26,673 nucleotides of DNA, taken from contig CAYPCM010000009.1 of NCBI GenBank assembly GCA_964409225.1, forward strand, positions 1-26,673. Direction: 5' to 3'. Both the position numbers and the translations under genes were made by a program. The DNA is from JACPXH01 sp964409225 (lineage in GTDB: Bacteria; Patescibacteriota; Minisyncoccia; JACPXH01). The notes below the pieces were generated by a model that searched no databases, was not told the DNA's origin, and saw nothing but the letters and a program-made list of their open reading frames with translations. This document shows positions 15,383-22,073 of the stretch, piece after piece (positions within the stretch are counted from its first letter, which is position 1; each line of letters starts with the position of its first letter).

Positions 15383-16468
15383 TTAAAGGAACTGCTGAAG
15401 CTGGGGGTGGTCACGAACAAGATCTAGCCCGGCTGCCTCCGCCATCCGAACAATCCCGCGGTGCCACTCAGCCGCAGGCGTAATCTTAAGCTCAGGGATA
15501 TCAGCCACCTGAGCATCCACCAACCCCCTAAGTTCGGCGCCAGTTAAGGCCGCACCCGCGATAGGCCCCTCCACCATGAGCAGCCGACCGAGCTGACGCT
15601 CGCCTTCCTCGCTTCGGAGCGACGCTTCAATGTAGTGTTGAATCGTCGTCTCGCTCAAACGTCCGTCGCACACGAGACCCTCGAGGAGACGAATAAGTTT
15701 GGGCATGTCTAACCAATACCGCGGGAACTCGTACGCATAGGCAGACCGACAGAGCGTGATGCCGCTCTTGTCTGACAAGCCAAGTAGGCGGTGCGCTGGC
15801 AGGAAAACTGGACCGCGAGCCTCGCCGTCTTTCCAAAGAGTGAGGCCCCGCTCCACGAGTTCACTGCGAATGATGGCCGTGACGTACTCAAAGGGGAATA
15901 CCTCCGGCGGGTAGTCGAGCACGAACTGCGCGTGGATAAGCGCGAAGCTAGCCGCGGTGTAACGATGCTTGCTACCCCCCGACGACAGCTCCGCCTCGCG
16001 AGTATAGGGATGGATCCCGCACATACGGGAACTCGAGACGATCGAATCCCAGAACGATCCGGCGGGCTGTCGAACCGACGCTTGCAGCCATGCATCCAGC
16101 CGCCTCCCCTGATACCAATACAGCTCCAGCTCACCAACCCCGATCGGATCGCCCCCTCCCGGAATCATCCGAATCGATAGCCACTCCCCAACGCTGTCGT
16201 GTCTGTCGGATGCCGAAGGGTATTGCGCCCTCACCAAGTAGATCGCGGCCTTCGCATCGTACTGGTCGAGTGCTGACCGGATACCGTAGCGCGAATACGA
16301 GTCGCGCGCCCATAGAACGAGCGTCCGTAACGCCGGATCGTGCCAGTACGCGCTAAAGCCCTTCGCACGGTAGGTTTCAAAGACGACGCCGGGGATCGCG
16401 TACGTCGCAACTGGCGGGGGAAGTTTCGGCAGGAGTGCCTGTATGCGATTCACGCTGAATGCCTCCAT
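15383..16468 (-). CDS. Unknown protein with GNAT / FeeM-autoinducer-synthase-like N-terminal features
   Basis: 361 aa from ATG 16468. This start has AGGAGG about 7 nt upstream, unlike the ATG at 16495, and the call begins MEAFSVNRI. I do not recognise the family with certainty. Residues ~68-105 (DQYDAKAAIYLVRA ... GEWLSIRMIPGG) and ~139-154 (FWDSIVSSSRMCGIHP) follow the order seen in LuxI/FeeM-type acyltransferases: D.YD..A.YLV, then RLIP-like, then E.SR-like. That would make it an N-acyl transferase, but the catalytic Glu before SR is Ser here. Residues ~230-361 are unassigned and helical, Leu-rich. No TM. It sits 54 bp after thiF and ends in a terminator. Confidence 0.7.
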   Translation of the reverse strand: MEAFSVNRIQALLPKLPPPVATYAIPGVVFETYRAKGFSAYWHDPALRTLVLWARDSYSRYGIRSALDQYDAKAAIYLVRAQYPSASDRHDSVGEWLSIRMIPGGGDPIGVGELELYWYQGRRLDAWLQASVRQPAGSFWDSIVSSSRMCGIHPYTREAELSSGGSKHRYTAASFALIHAQFVLDYPPEVFPFEYVTAIIRSELVERGLTLWKDGEARGPVFLPAHRLLGLSDKSGITLCRSAYAYEFPRYWLDMPKLIRLLEGLVCDGRLSETTIQHYIEASLRSEEGERQLGRLLMVEGPIAGAALTGAELRGLVDAQVADIPELKITPAAEWHRGIVRMAEAAGLDLVRDHPQLQQFL

Positions 16469-16522
16469 CGGTAACCCTCCTCTCCGTGTATGCATAGAAA
16501 GAACAGTGCGCGGACGGTTCGC

Positions 16523-17653
16523 CTATAGCCGCGCGAACTCTCGGACGAACGTCCGAGTATGCTTCAGTCGACGCCTCTGCTGCGCTTGGCTTCGATATAA
16601 CGGGATAAGTTTCTCTTCTAAACCAACGAGGTACCTTCCGGACGGCAAACCGTTCTTATTCACGATCCGTCGTATTGCGAAGGCGACAGCCGCGCCGGCT
16701 ATCGCGGCCGCTGTGCCAAGTTGCGGTGGGCCAACAAGAGTCCTGCCAACCTCAAGAAGCGAATCCTGATGACGCGCTGTAAGGTACCGCGGCCCCATAA
16801 TTTTAACCGCAAGCTTCAGCCATCGACTACTATTCATCCGGTCCAAACCGCGTAGCTCATTATGCCTCACAAGCCCGTGAAAGATCGGCTGCGTAGACGC
16901 GGTATCGAACCGCTCGACGTCGAGAATAATGCCGTCACCGTTGTCGGTGGCCATAACCACCGGGATCCGACTCGCTCGGCAGATTTTTCTCGCGAGAACC
17001 TTGAGTTTAAGATTGTCCATTTCATCGACGAAGACGTTGAGGCGGGGACGGCGCAGAATGAACTGCCGGAGCCGACCCTCGGTGAGCCCCTGACCCCAAA
17101 CCTCTATTTTAAGAAAAGGGTCAATTTCCCACGCCGCGCGCGCCGCCACCACCGCCTTGTTCAACCCAACTTCCGGCAGCGTGGCGCGAATTCGATTCAA
17201 GTTCGAGATGCTAACTATATCCGGATCAGAAATCCTTACCTGCTTTGATCCGCCGCTCGTCGCGAGCACTGAAAGCACGGCGGATCCCACTGACAGACCG
17301 GCGATGCCAACGACCGAATCACGGTACGCGCGTTGCTCGAGGGCGGTGATAAGATTTTTGTTTCTGGCGGTACGAAGCAGGAAGTAACGCTCTTCATCCA
17401 GCGTTCTAACCGCACACATGCGCCATGGGTAGTAAACCCATACGAACATTCCACTGTGCTCGCGCGCGAATACGCGCCACTGCGATTGCCTCTTTTCCGA
17501 CGGCGCGGCAGGATGCAAAACGTCAAAGAGCTCGCGGAGGGCGTCGGTAAACGCATCAACGAGAACCGTGCTTTTCGGCAATTTCGACGGGTTATCAACC
17601 CAGAGCGGAGCGACAGACGCCGCCGTTCTAACAACCGAACGCACCTCGATCAT
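16523..17653 (-). CDS. ThiF/E1-like adenylyltransferase, Rv1355c (MoeY)-type
   Basis: 376 aa. An N-terminal segment (~60-110: FVWVYYPWRMCAVRTL, RTARNKNLITALEQ) precedes a Rossmann E1 fold: glycine loop VVGIAGLSVGSAVL (~114-127), acidic strand ISDPDIVSISNLNRI (~141-155), Lys166 in NKAVVA and Asp210 in VFVDEMDN. These are the ATP- and adenylation-site residues of ThiF/MoeB enzymes, which activate a C-terminal carboxylate. The MoeB-type zinc CxxC pairs are missing and no obvious catalytic Cys follows. In Rv1355c-like proteins a ThiF domain is fused to a nitroreductase; here the nitroreductase is a separate gene of the same cluster. The start ATG overlaps the receiver stop (ATGA), so it is translationally coupled. 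Confidence 0.85.
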   Translation of the reverse strand: MIEVRSVVRTAASVAPLWVDNPSKLPKSTVLVDAFTDALRELFDVLHPAAPSEKRQSQWRVFAREHSGMFVWVYYPWRMCAVRTLDEERYFLLRTARNKNLITALEQRAYRDSVVGIAGLSVGSAVLSVLATSGGSKQVRISDPDIVSISNLNRIRATLPEVGLNKAVVAARAAWEIDPFLKIEVWGQGLTEGRLRQFILRRPRLNVFVDEMDNLKLKVLARKICRASRIPVVMATDNGDGIILDVERFDTASTQPIFHGLVRHNELRGLDRMNSSRWLKLAVKIMGPRYLTARHQDSLLEVGRTLVGPPQLGTAAAIAGAAVAFAIRRIVNKNGLPSGRYLVGLEEKLIPLYRSQAQQRRRLKHTRTFVREFARL

Positions 17654-18030
17654 GCCCCTACCCCGCCCAGCACCGTCCGCGCCCGCTCCACCACCTCCGA
17701 CGGGGTGAGATGCGCTTTGACGATGTAATCATCCGCGCCCATCTGAAGCCCCTTCTCAATCTCCTCTTTCTGGCCCAAGTTGGTGAGCAGCACCACTTTC
17801 GGCTTTTTTGAAATCTTGAGAAGTCCGAGCTGACGGAGCGCCTCAAAGCCGTCCATTTGCGGCATGACCAAGTCAAGCAGCACGAGGTCTGGCTGCTCTT
17901 CTTGGATGGCCTTAAGTGCGGCCGCACCGTCACCAACCGCTGTCGCCTCAAAACCACTCTCCTTGAACTTGCGGAGGTAAATATCCTGAATCATCGAATC
18001 ATCATCAACGATGAGAATTCGTTGGCTCAT
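17650..18030 (-). CDS. Single-domain response regulator (receiver only)
   Basis: 126 aa, CheY-like. Acidic DDD at 9-11, phospho-acceptor Asp53 in VLLDLVMPQMDG, Thr83 in VVLLTN and Lys105 in YIVKA. No output domain. It is the first gene of the thiF/GNAT-like operon and overlaps thiF by 4 bp. Its promoter is inside the tail of the last pilus gene. It could serve the histidine kinase at 11641-13284 or pilus control. Confidence 0.93.
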   Translation of the reverse strand: MSQRILIVDDDSMIQDIYLRKFKESGFEATAVGDGAAALKAIQEEQPDLVLLDLVMPQMDGFEALRQLGLLKISKKPKVVLLTNLGQKEEIEKGLQMGADDYIVKAHLTPSEVVERARTVLGGVGA

Positions 18031-18036
18031 ACGCGC

Positions 18037-18384
18037 TTATTGTACCATACTGGGGCCGTTTGAAGAAGCCGGAGAAAACGGGTCTGCCACCTTGAGTCCG
18101 GCCGCAGCTTCTCTGGCGTGAGTTCGCTCGTCAAGCCGCGTCAGCGCCCGCGCATATGCGCTCCTGTTGACCGGCAAAATGACCGGCGGCTCAACGGCCT
18201 CTTTGAGCGGCAGCCAAGCATACCATATAAAAACAGCCGTGCCCGCAGCCAACAAAAGGGCAAAATATAGCCACAGGAATATTCCGGCCAAAGTCACCAG
18301 CCGCTGCCATATATCCGGACGCCGCCCGGCCGAAGGCCGATGCCTAAAAAAAATCCTGGCTGTTTCTAAAAAGGAAAACTTCAT
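18037..18384 (-). CDS. Small membrane protein at the end of the pilus operon (pilP position)
   Basis: 115 aa, one strong membrane segment (~29-57, LVTLAGIFLWLYFALLLAAG...), basic cytoplasmic N-terminus and a polar C-terminal tail (~58-115). It overlaps pilO by 4 bp (ATGA), so it belongs to the pilMNO unit. I do not recognise the family; there is no lipobox and no clear PilP similarity. Its position suggests a part of the inner-membrane alignment complex, which is inference. Its last codons carry the promoter of the next operon. Confidence 0.75.
   Translation of the reverse strand: MKFSFLETARIFFRHRPSAGRRPDIWQRLVTLAGIFLWLYFALLLAAGTAVFIWYAWLPLKEAVEPPVILPVNRSAYARALTRLDERTHAREAAAGLKVADPFSPASSNGPSMVQ
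18039..18047 (-). promoter_or_regulatory. Extended -10 promoter of the receiver/thiF operon
   Basis: TGGTACAAT (hexamer 18044-18039). Predicted +1 is 18032, two bases before ATG 18030, so almost leaderless. It overlaps the stop region of the preceding small membrane-protein gene. Confidence 0.6.
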
Positions 18385-18929
18385 GGCTGTTTAATGGAAA
18401 ATACACGCATGGCCACGGACGTGCGGACAGTTCCATCCGTGCCGGCTTGGGCGAACTGCACCCCATCCACGTTCAGCCACCACACGCCCTGTTCCAGAGC
18501 GGCCAAGAAACGGACCGTATCGGGAAAGGTGCCGGTAAGATCGAGGTTGAACGTAAACGCCGCGCCTTCCCCGTCTGCTTTTTGCCCGGCCTGACGGCGA
18601 GCATCGTCACTGACCGTGAGTACGTGCTGGAGACGATGTAGGTTTACAAGCGTTTCAACTTCATTAATGAATTCGCGCGTGCTGCTCTCGACCAAGAATG
18701 TTCGCTCGAGACGCTCACGATCTCGGGCCAACTCTGCTCCCACGCCGGCAAGCGTTGCCCCGGTGCGGAGTTTTTCCACAATCAGCGCTGCCTCGCGCCT
18801 GCGATCCTGGAGAGCCGCAAGCTGTGCGTCCACCCTCGTAAACCAAGGCCAGACACCGGCCAAAAACACGCCGGCCCACACCATCAGACCCACGACGAGC
18901 GCGAAGAAGAAACGGCGCTTGCGGTTCAT
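18381..18929 (-). CDS. pilO: Type IV pilus inner-membrane protein PilO-like
   Basis: 182 aa. Short basic N-terminus, one membrane segment (FFFALVVGLMVWAGVFLAGVW, ~7-27), a coiled region (~32-80) and a small C-terminal alpha/beta domain with FNLDLTGTFPDTVRFLAALE (~126-145), the usual PilO pattern. With PilN it forms the periplasmic-side heterodimer that aligns the pilus machine. It overlaps pilN by 4 bp. The assignment leans on topology and gene order as well as motif. Confidence 0.83.
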   Translation of the reverse strand: MNRKRRFFFALVVGLMVWAGVFLAGVWPWFTRVDAQLAALQDRRREAALIVEKLRTGATLAGVGAELARDRERLERTFLVESSTREFINEVETLVNLHRLQHVLTVSDDARRQAGQKADGEGAAFTFNLDLTGTFPDTVRFLAALEQGVWWLNVDGVQFAQAGTDGTVRTSVAMRVFSIKQP

Positions 18930-19465
18930 GGTTTACCCACCGTAAAAGCGAAAGAAAAATCAATGTCAGCGGGTTTGGTCAGGTTCGCGAGCGGCGCATC
19001 AATCGCGGTGTAATGAGACCGGCGGCGGATCGCGTCTTCCAATTGAACCACCAGTTCGCGCGTGGGCGCCCGCCCGAGTAAGGAAACGCGCCGATCTTTC
19101 GCCGAATACCTGACGGACTTGAGCTCCATACCCGACGGTATCAGTTCGGCCACCTCGATAAGTACGGGACTCACCGGACGCACCGTACTGGCAACCTGCT
19201 CCACGGCCTTAGCGAGCTGCACTGTCTTTTGAAAATTAACCTCGAGCTGCTGAAGCTCGCTTTGCTGAAGAAGCTCGCGCTGACCCGCCAACTCTCCTTC
19301 AATCCGATTTGTCTCGGTCCGCAAATACCACTCCACGCCTACGAACGCCAACCAAAGCATGGCCGCACCCATAGTTAACTGCACCAAGAGCGCCACTAGG
19401 GCCCGGCGACGGCGGTCCCACTCGAGCGCTTCTTTGTCTGCCTGCGGCAGAAGGTTGATGGCCAT
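18926..19465 (-). CDS. pilN: Type IV pilus assembly protein PilN
   Basis: 179 aa. It begins MAINLLPQ, the conserved INLLP that binds PilM. One membrane segment (~25-46), a coiled stretch (~50-90), then a ferredoxin-like domain (SPVLIEVAELIPSGMELKSV...). It is 51 bp after pilM and overlaps pilO. Confidence 0.92.
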   Translation of the reverse strand: MAINLLPQADKEALEWDRRRRALVALLVQLTMGAAMLWLAFVGVEWYLRTETNRIEGELAGQRELLQQSELQQLEVNFQKTVQLAKAVEQVASTVRPVSPVLIEVAELIPSGMELKSVRYSAKDRRVSLLGRAPTRELVVQLEDAIRRRSHYTAIDAPLANLTKPADIDFSFAFTVGKP

Positions 19466-19470
19466 GCGTC

Positions 19471-19499
19471 GATATTTCGATATGTTGATATTTCGATAT
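19471..19499. repeat. Two copies of GATATTTCGATAT in the pilM-pilN gap
   Basis: The 13-bp word lies at 19471-19483 and 19487-19499, 16 bp apart. A related cgatatttgg occurs at 23896-23905 upstream of pilB. It fills most of the gap before pilN. No function evident. Confidence 0.6.
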
Positions 19500-19516
19500 A
19501 GCTCGTTGTTCCGGGG

Positions 19517-20614
19517 TTACCGGGCGCCGACGCGCACGCCGCGTAGCGCTAGGCCAATCGCGGTAGTATAGGCCAGCGACTCTTGATAAGAAATCGCAGG
19601 CAGTTCCTGCATGGGTTGCGGAAACACGTTGATCCAGGGATTCGCGAGCTCCACGTCTAAACTGAGGCGGCGCGAAAGATATTGGGGCAAACCCACCACA
19701 TTGGCTCCGCCGCCAGATACAAAAACCCGCCTGATTTGCGCGTGGCCCGCATGCTGCGGCGGAGCGTGATCAAGATAATACTGAAGATATTCCTGAATTT
19801 GGATCGCGAGCGCATCAAGTAACGGCCTCATGGCAGCGGCCACACGGCTGCCTTGATCGTCGGCGGCATCAAGAGAAGTAGCAACTTTCAACTGCTCGGC
19901 ATCCGCCTCGGAGATGCCGAGTTCCCGGCAGATTGCCTTGGTGAAATCCACCCCACACAGAGACACCGAAGAAGTAAACTGCACCACGTCATCATCGAAA
20001 ATAACAAAGCTCGTGTCTGTCTCGCCCACATCCATGATGAGAAGGGCTTCGGCAGTCGCAAACCCCGGCACAATGCTGCGGGCGAGCGCCATGGACTCAA
20101 CTTCAATCACTAAAGGCGTAAGCCCGGCGCCTCGCAACACCGCAAGATAGGCAGCTACGACTTTTTTAGGAGTGGCGGCTATGAGCGCTTCGCGCTGGCC
20201 GCCTTGACCCGGCGGGGCCACCTCTTGCCAGTCAAGCTCCATCTCGTCAATGGGTAAGGGAATGTTCGCCTCCGCTTCCCAACGCACCGCCTCGCCTGCC
20301 TGCGTTTGAGCCACCGGCGGAAGCTCCACTACGCGCACAAAAGAATGTTGCTCGGGCAACGCCAATATCACGTGGCGTGTTCGCAAACGCTCACCTTTCA
20401 AGCCGGACTTTAAAAACGAGCGGGTCGCCGCGGCCAACGCTGCTTCGTCGCGAACCTCGCCTTTCTCTACCAGCCCCAGCGGGATCTGGGCATGCCCCCA
20501 CGTGGCCAGGTACAACGATTTGCCGCGGCGCCGGAGAGACACCAACTTGACCGACCGATCTGAAAAATCAAGACCGAAAGCCGGAGGGTCGGCGGTATGG
20601 AAAAGGGCGGACAT
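19517..20614 (-). CDS. pilM: Type IV pilus assembly protein PilM
   Basis: 365 aa, actin/FtsA-like ATPase on the cytoplasmic face. Visible: first phosphate loop region FGLDFSDRSVKLVSL (13-27), WEAEANIPLPIDEM, second loop LLIMDVGETDTSFVIFDDD and the adenosine region VFVSGGGANVVGLPQYL. It binds the N-terminal tail of PilN. All actin-fold signature regions are present and length is usual. Confidence 0.94.
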   Translation of the reverse strand: MSALFHTADPPAFGLDFSDRSVKLVSLRRRGKSLYLATWGHAQIPLGLVEKGEVRDEAALAAATRSFLKSGLKGERLRTRHVILALPEQHSFVRVVELPPVAQTQAGEAVRWEAEANIPLPIDEMELDWQEVAPPGQGGQREALIAATPKKVVAAYLAVLRGAGLTPLVIEVESMALARSIVPGFATAEALLIMDVGETDTSFVIFDDDVVQFTSSVSLCGVDFTKAICRELGISEADAEQLKVATSLDAADDQGSRVAAAMRPLLDALAIQIQEYLQYYLDHAPPQHAGHAQIRRVFVSGGGANVVGLPQYLSRRLSLDVELANPWINVFPQPMQELPAISYQESLAYTTAIGLALRGVRVGAR

Positions 20615-20643
20615 GGCCTAAAAAGTTTAAAAGTTTGAGAAGT

Positions 20644-21858
20644 TTAAAGCGCGTTAACCAGCGAATACATCGGCTGAATCATGGAAATTGCAAAAAAGCC
20701 CACGGCCGCGCCGATCACGACCATAAGCACCGGCTCAACGATGGTTGACAGATTCTTGGCGGTACGAGCTACCTCGGTTTCGTAAAACACCGCCACCCGG
20801 TGAAGAATGTCGGTCGTACTGCCGGTTTCTTCACCGACGTTCATCATTTGGGTTATGAGCGGCGGGTACAAATCCGGCTCGCGGCTAAGCGCCTCAGATA
20901 CAGCCCCGCCTTTAACCACCGCCTCGCCAACCGCAGCCAAGGACTCGCGATAGTAATGATTCGTGAGAGTGCGACTCACAATCTCGAGGGACTGCACCAC
21001 AGAAACGCCGCTTTCAAGGAGCGAGCCAAACGTCCGGGCGAAGCGGGCGGTGTTTACCTTGCGTATGAGAGGACCGACTACGGGCAACGCCAGCCAAAAC
21101 CAATCCAGAAGCCGTTTGCCTGCGAGCGTCTTACGCCACCAGCGCAACCCGAATACAGCGGCCGCAATTAAAGCGACCACGACATACCAAAACTGCTGCA
21201 GGAAGGAGCTTACGGCGATTATGAAACGGGTTGTGATGGGCAGGTCCACGTTGAGATCTTGAAAAACTTCAACGAGTTTCGGCACCACGACGACCATCAT
21301 AACGCCGCCCACGATGAGCATAACGCTGAGAACCACTGCCGGGTAGATCATGGCTCCCCTGACGCGACTTGCCAGGTCGTATTCCTTCTGGAGTTGGCGC
21401 GCAATGAGCTTCAAGACCTCTTCCAAATTGCCGGCGGTTTCGCCTACTCGCACCATGCTGACAAAGAGCTCGTTGAAAATTGCGGGGTGCTGGGCCAGAC
21501 CATCGCTAAGCGGTTCCCCGCGGTTGACCGATTCTGATATCCGCTCGAGTGCCCAACTCAACTTCCGACTGTCAGTCTGCTGCGCCATAACGGTAAGGGC
21601 CCGCGTAATACTGAGTCCCGCGCTAATCATGACGCCCAAATTGCGCGCAAACATTATTTTATCCACCAGTTTGACGCGCTGAATGCGATAGAACCAGGTA
21701 AGCGATTCACGGTCCGCAGTCACTGCTGCCTTGGCAGAAACCAAAATATATCCCTCGGTCCGCAGTGTCTGCGAGAGATCGTCTGTCGAGGCGGCAGTGA
21801 CAGTGCCGGTCTTGGCTTGACCGGCAGAAGTTTTGGCTTCGTAGGTAAAAGTGGGCAT
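20644..21858 (-). CDS. pilC: Type IV pilus inner-membrane platform protein PilC
   Basis: 404 aa from ATG 21858 (MPTFTYEAKTSAGQ, typical start; an ATG 24 bp upstream is less likely). Two GspF/T2SSF domains: residues ~65-190 (FARNLGVMISAGLSITRAL) and ~265-390 (FARTFGSLLESGVSVVQSLEI; MMNVGEETGSTTDIL). Three to four membrane segments, including VVLSVMLIVGGVMMVVVVPKL and a C-terminal VEPVLMVVIGAAVGFFAISM. It is the platform rotated by PilB. Confidence 0.94.
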   Translation of the reverse strand: MPTFTYEAKTSAGQAKTGTVTAASTDDLSQTLRTEGYILVSAKAAVTADRESLTWFYRIQRVKLVDKIMFARNLGVMISAGLSITRALTVMAQQTDSRKLSWALERISESVNRGEPLSDGLAQHPAIFNELFVSMVRVGETAGNLEEVLKLIARQLQKEYDLASRVRGAMIYPAVVLSVMLIVGGVMMVVVVPKLVEVFQDLNVDLPITTRFIIAVSSFLQQFWYVVVALIAAAVFGLRWWRKTLAGKRLLDWFWLALPVVGPLIRKVNTARFARTFGSLLESGVSVVQSLEIVSRTLTNHYYRESLAAVGEAVVKGGAVSEALSREPDLYPPLITQMMNVGEETGSTTDILHRVAVFYETEVARTAKNLSTIVEPVLMVVIGAAVGFFAISMIQPMYSLVNAL

Positions 21859-21887
21859 CGACGGAAAAGTTTCAATTATCAATTTAT

Positions 21888-22026
21888 ATCATTCTGACGA
21901 AAGCGACATTTATGTCGTCTGATGAAAATCAGAATCCACACTGTCATTCTGGCGAAAGCCAGAATCCAAGATCGTGGATTCCGTGTCGCGGCACGGAATG
22001 ACAATTATAGTTTTCCGGAATGACAA
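21888..22026. repeat. Palindromic repeats between pilB and pilC (TCATTC..GCGAAAGC type)
   Basis: TGTCATTC (21942-21949) and GAATGACA (21996-22003) enclose a TCTGGCGAAAGCCAGA hairpin and a GGATTCCGTG..CACGG segment. A diverged copy, TCATTCTGACGAAAGC, lies at 21889 and a third GGAATGACA at 22017. This is the widespread GTCATTC-NGCGAAAGCN-GAATCC type of intergenic palindrome. AATTATCAAT words flank it. Confidence 0.7.
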
Positions 22027-22073
22027 CTACGATTGTCAAGTTTATTGATAATTGATCATTGAAAATTCCACGA

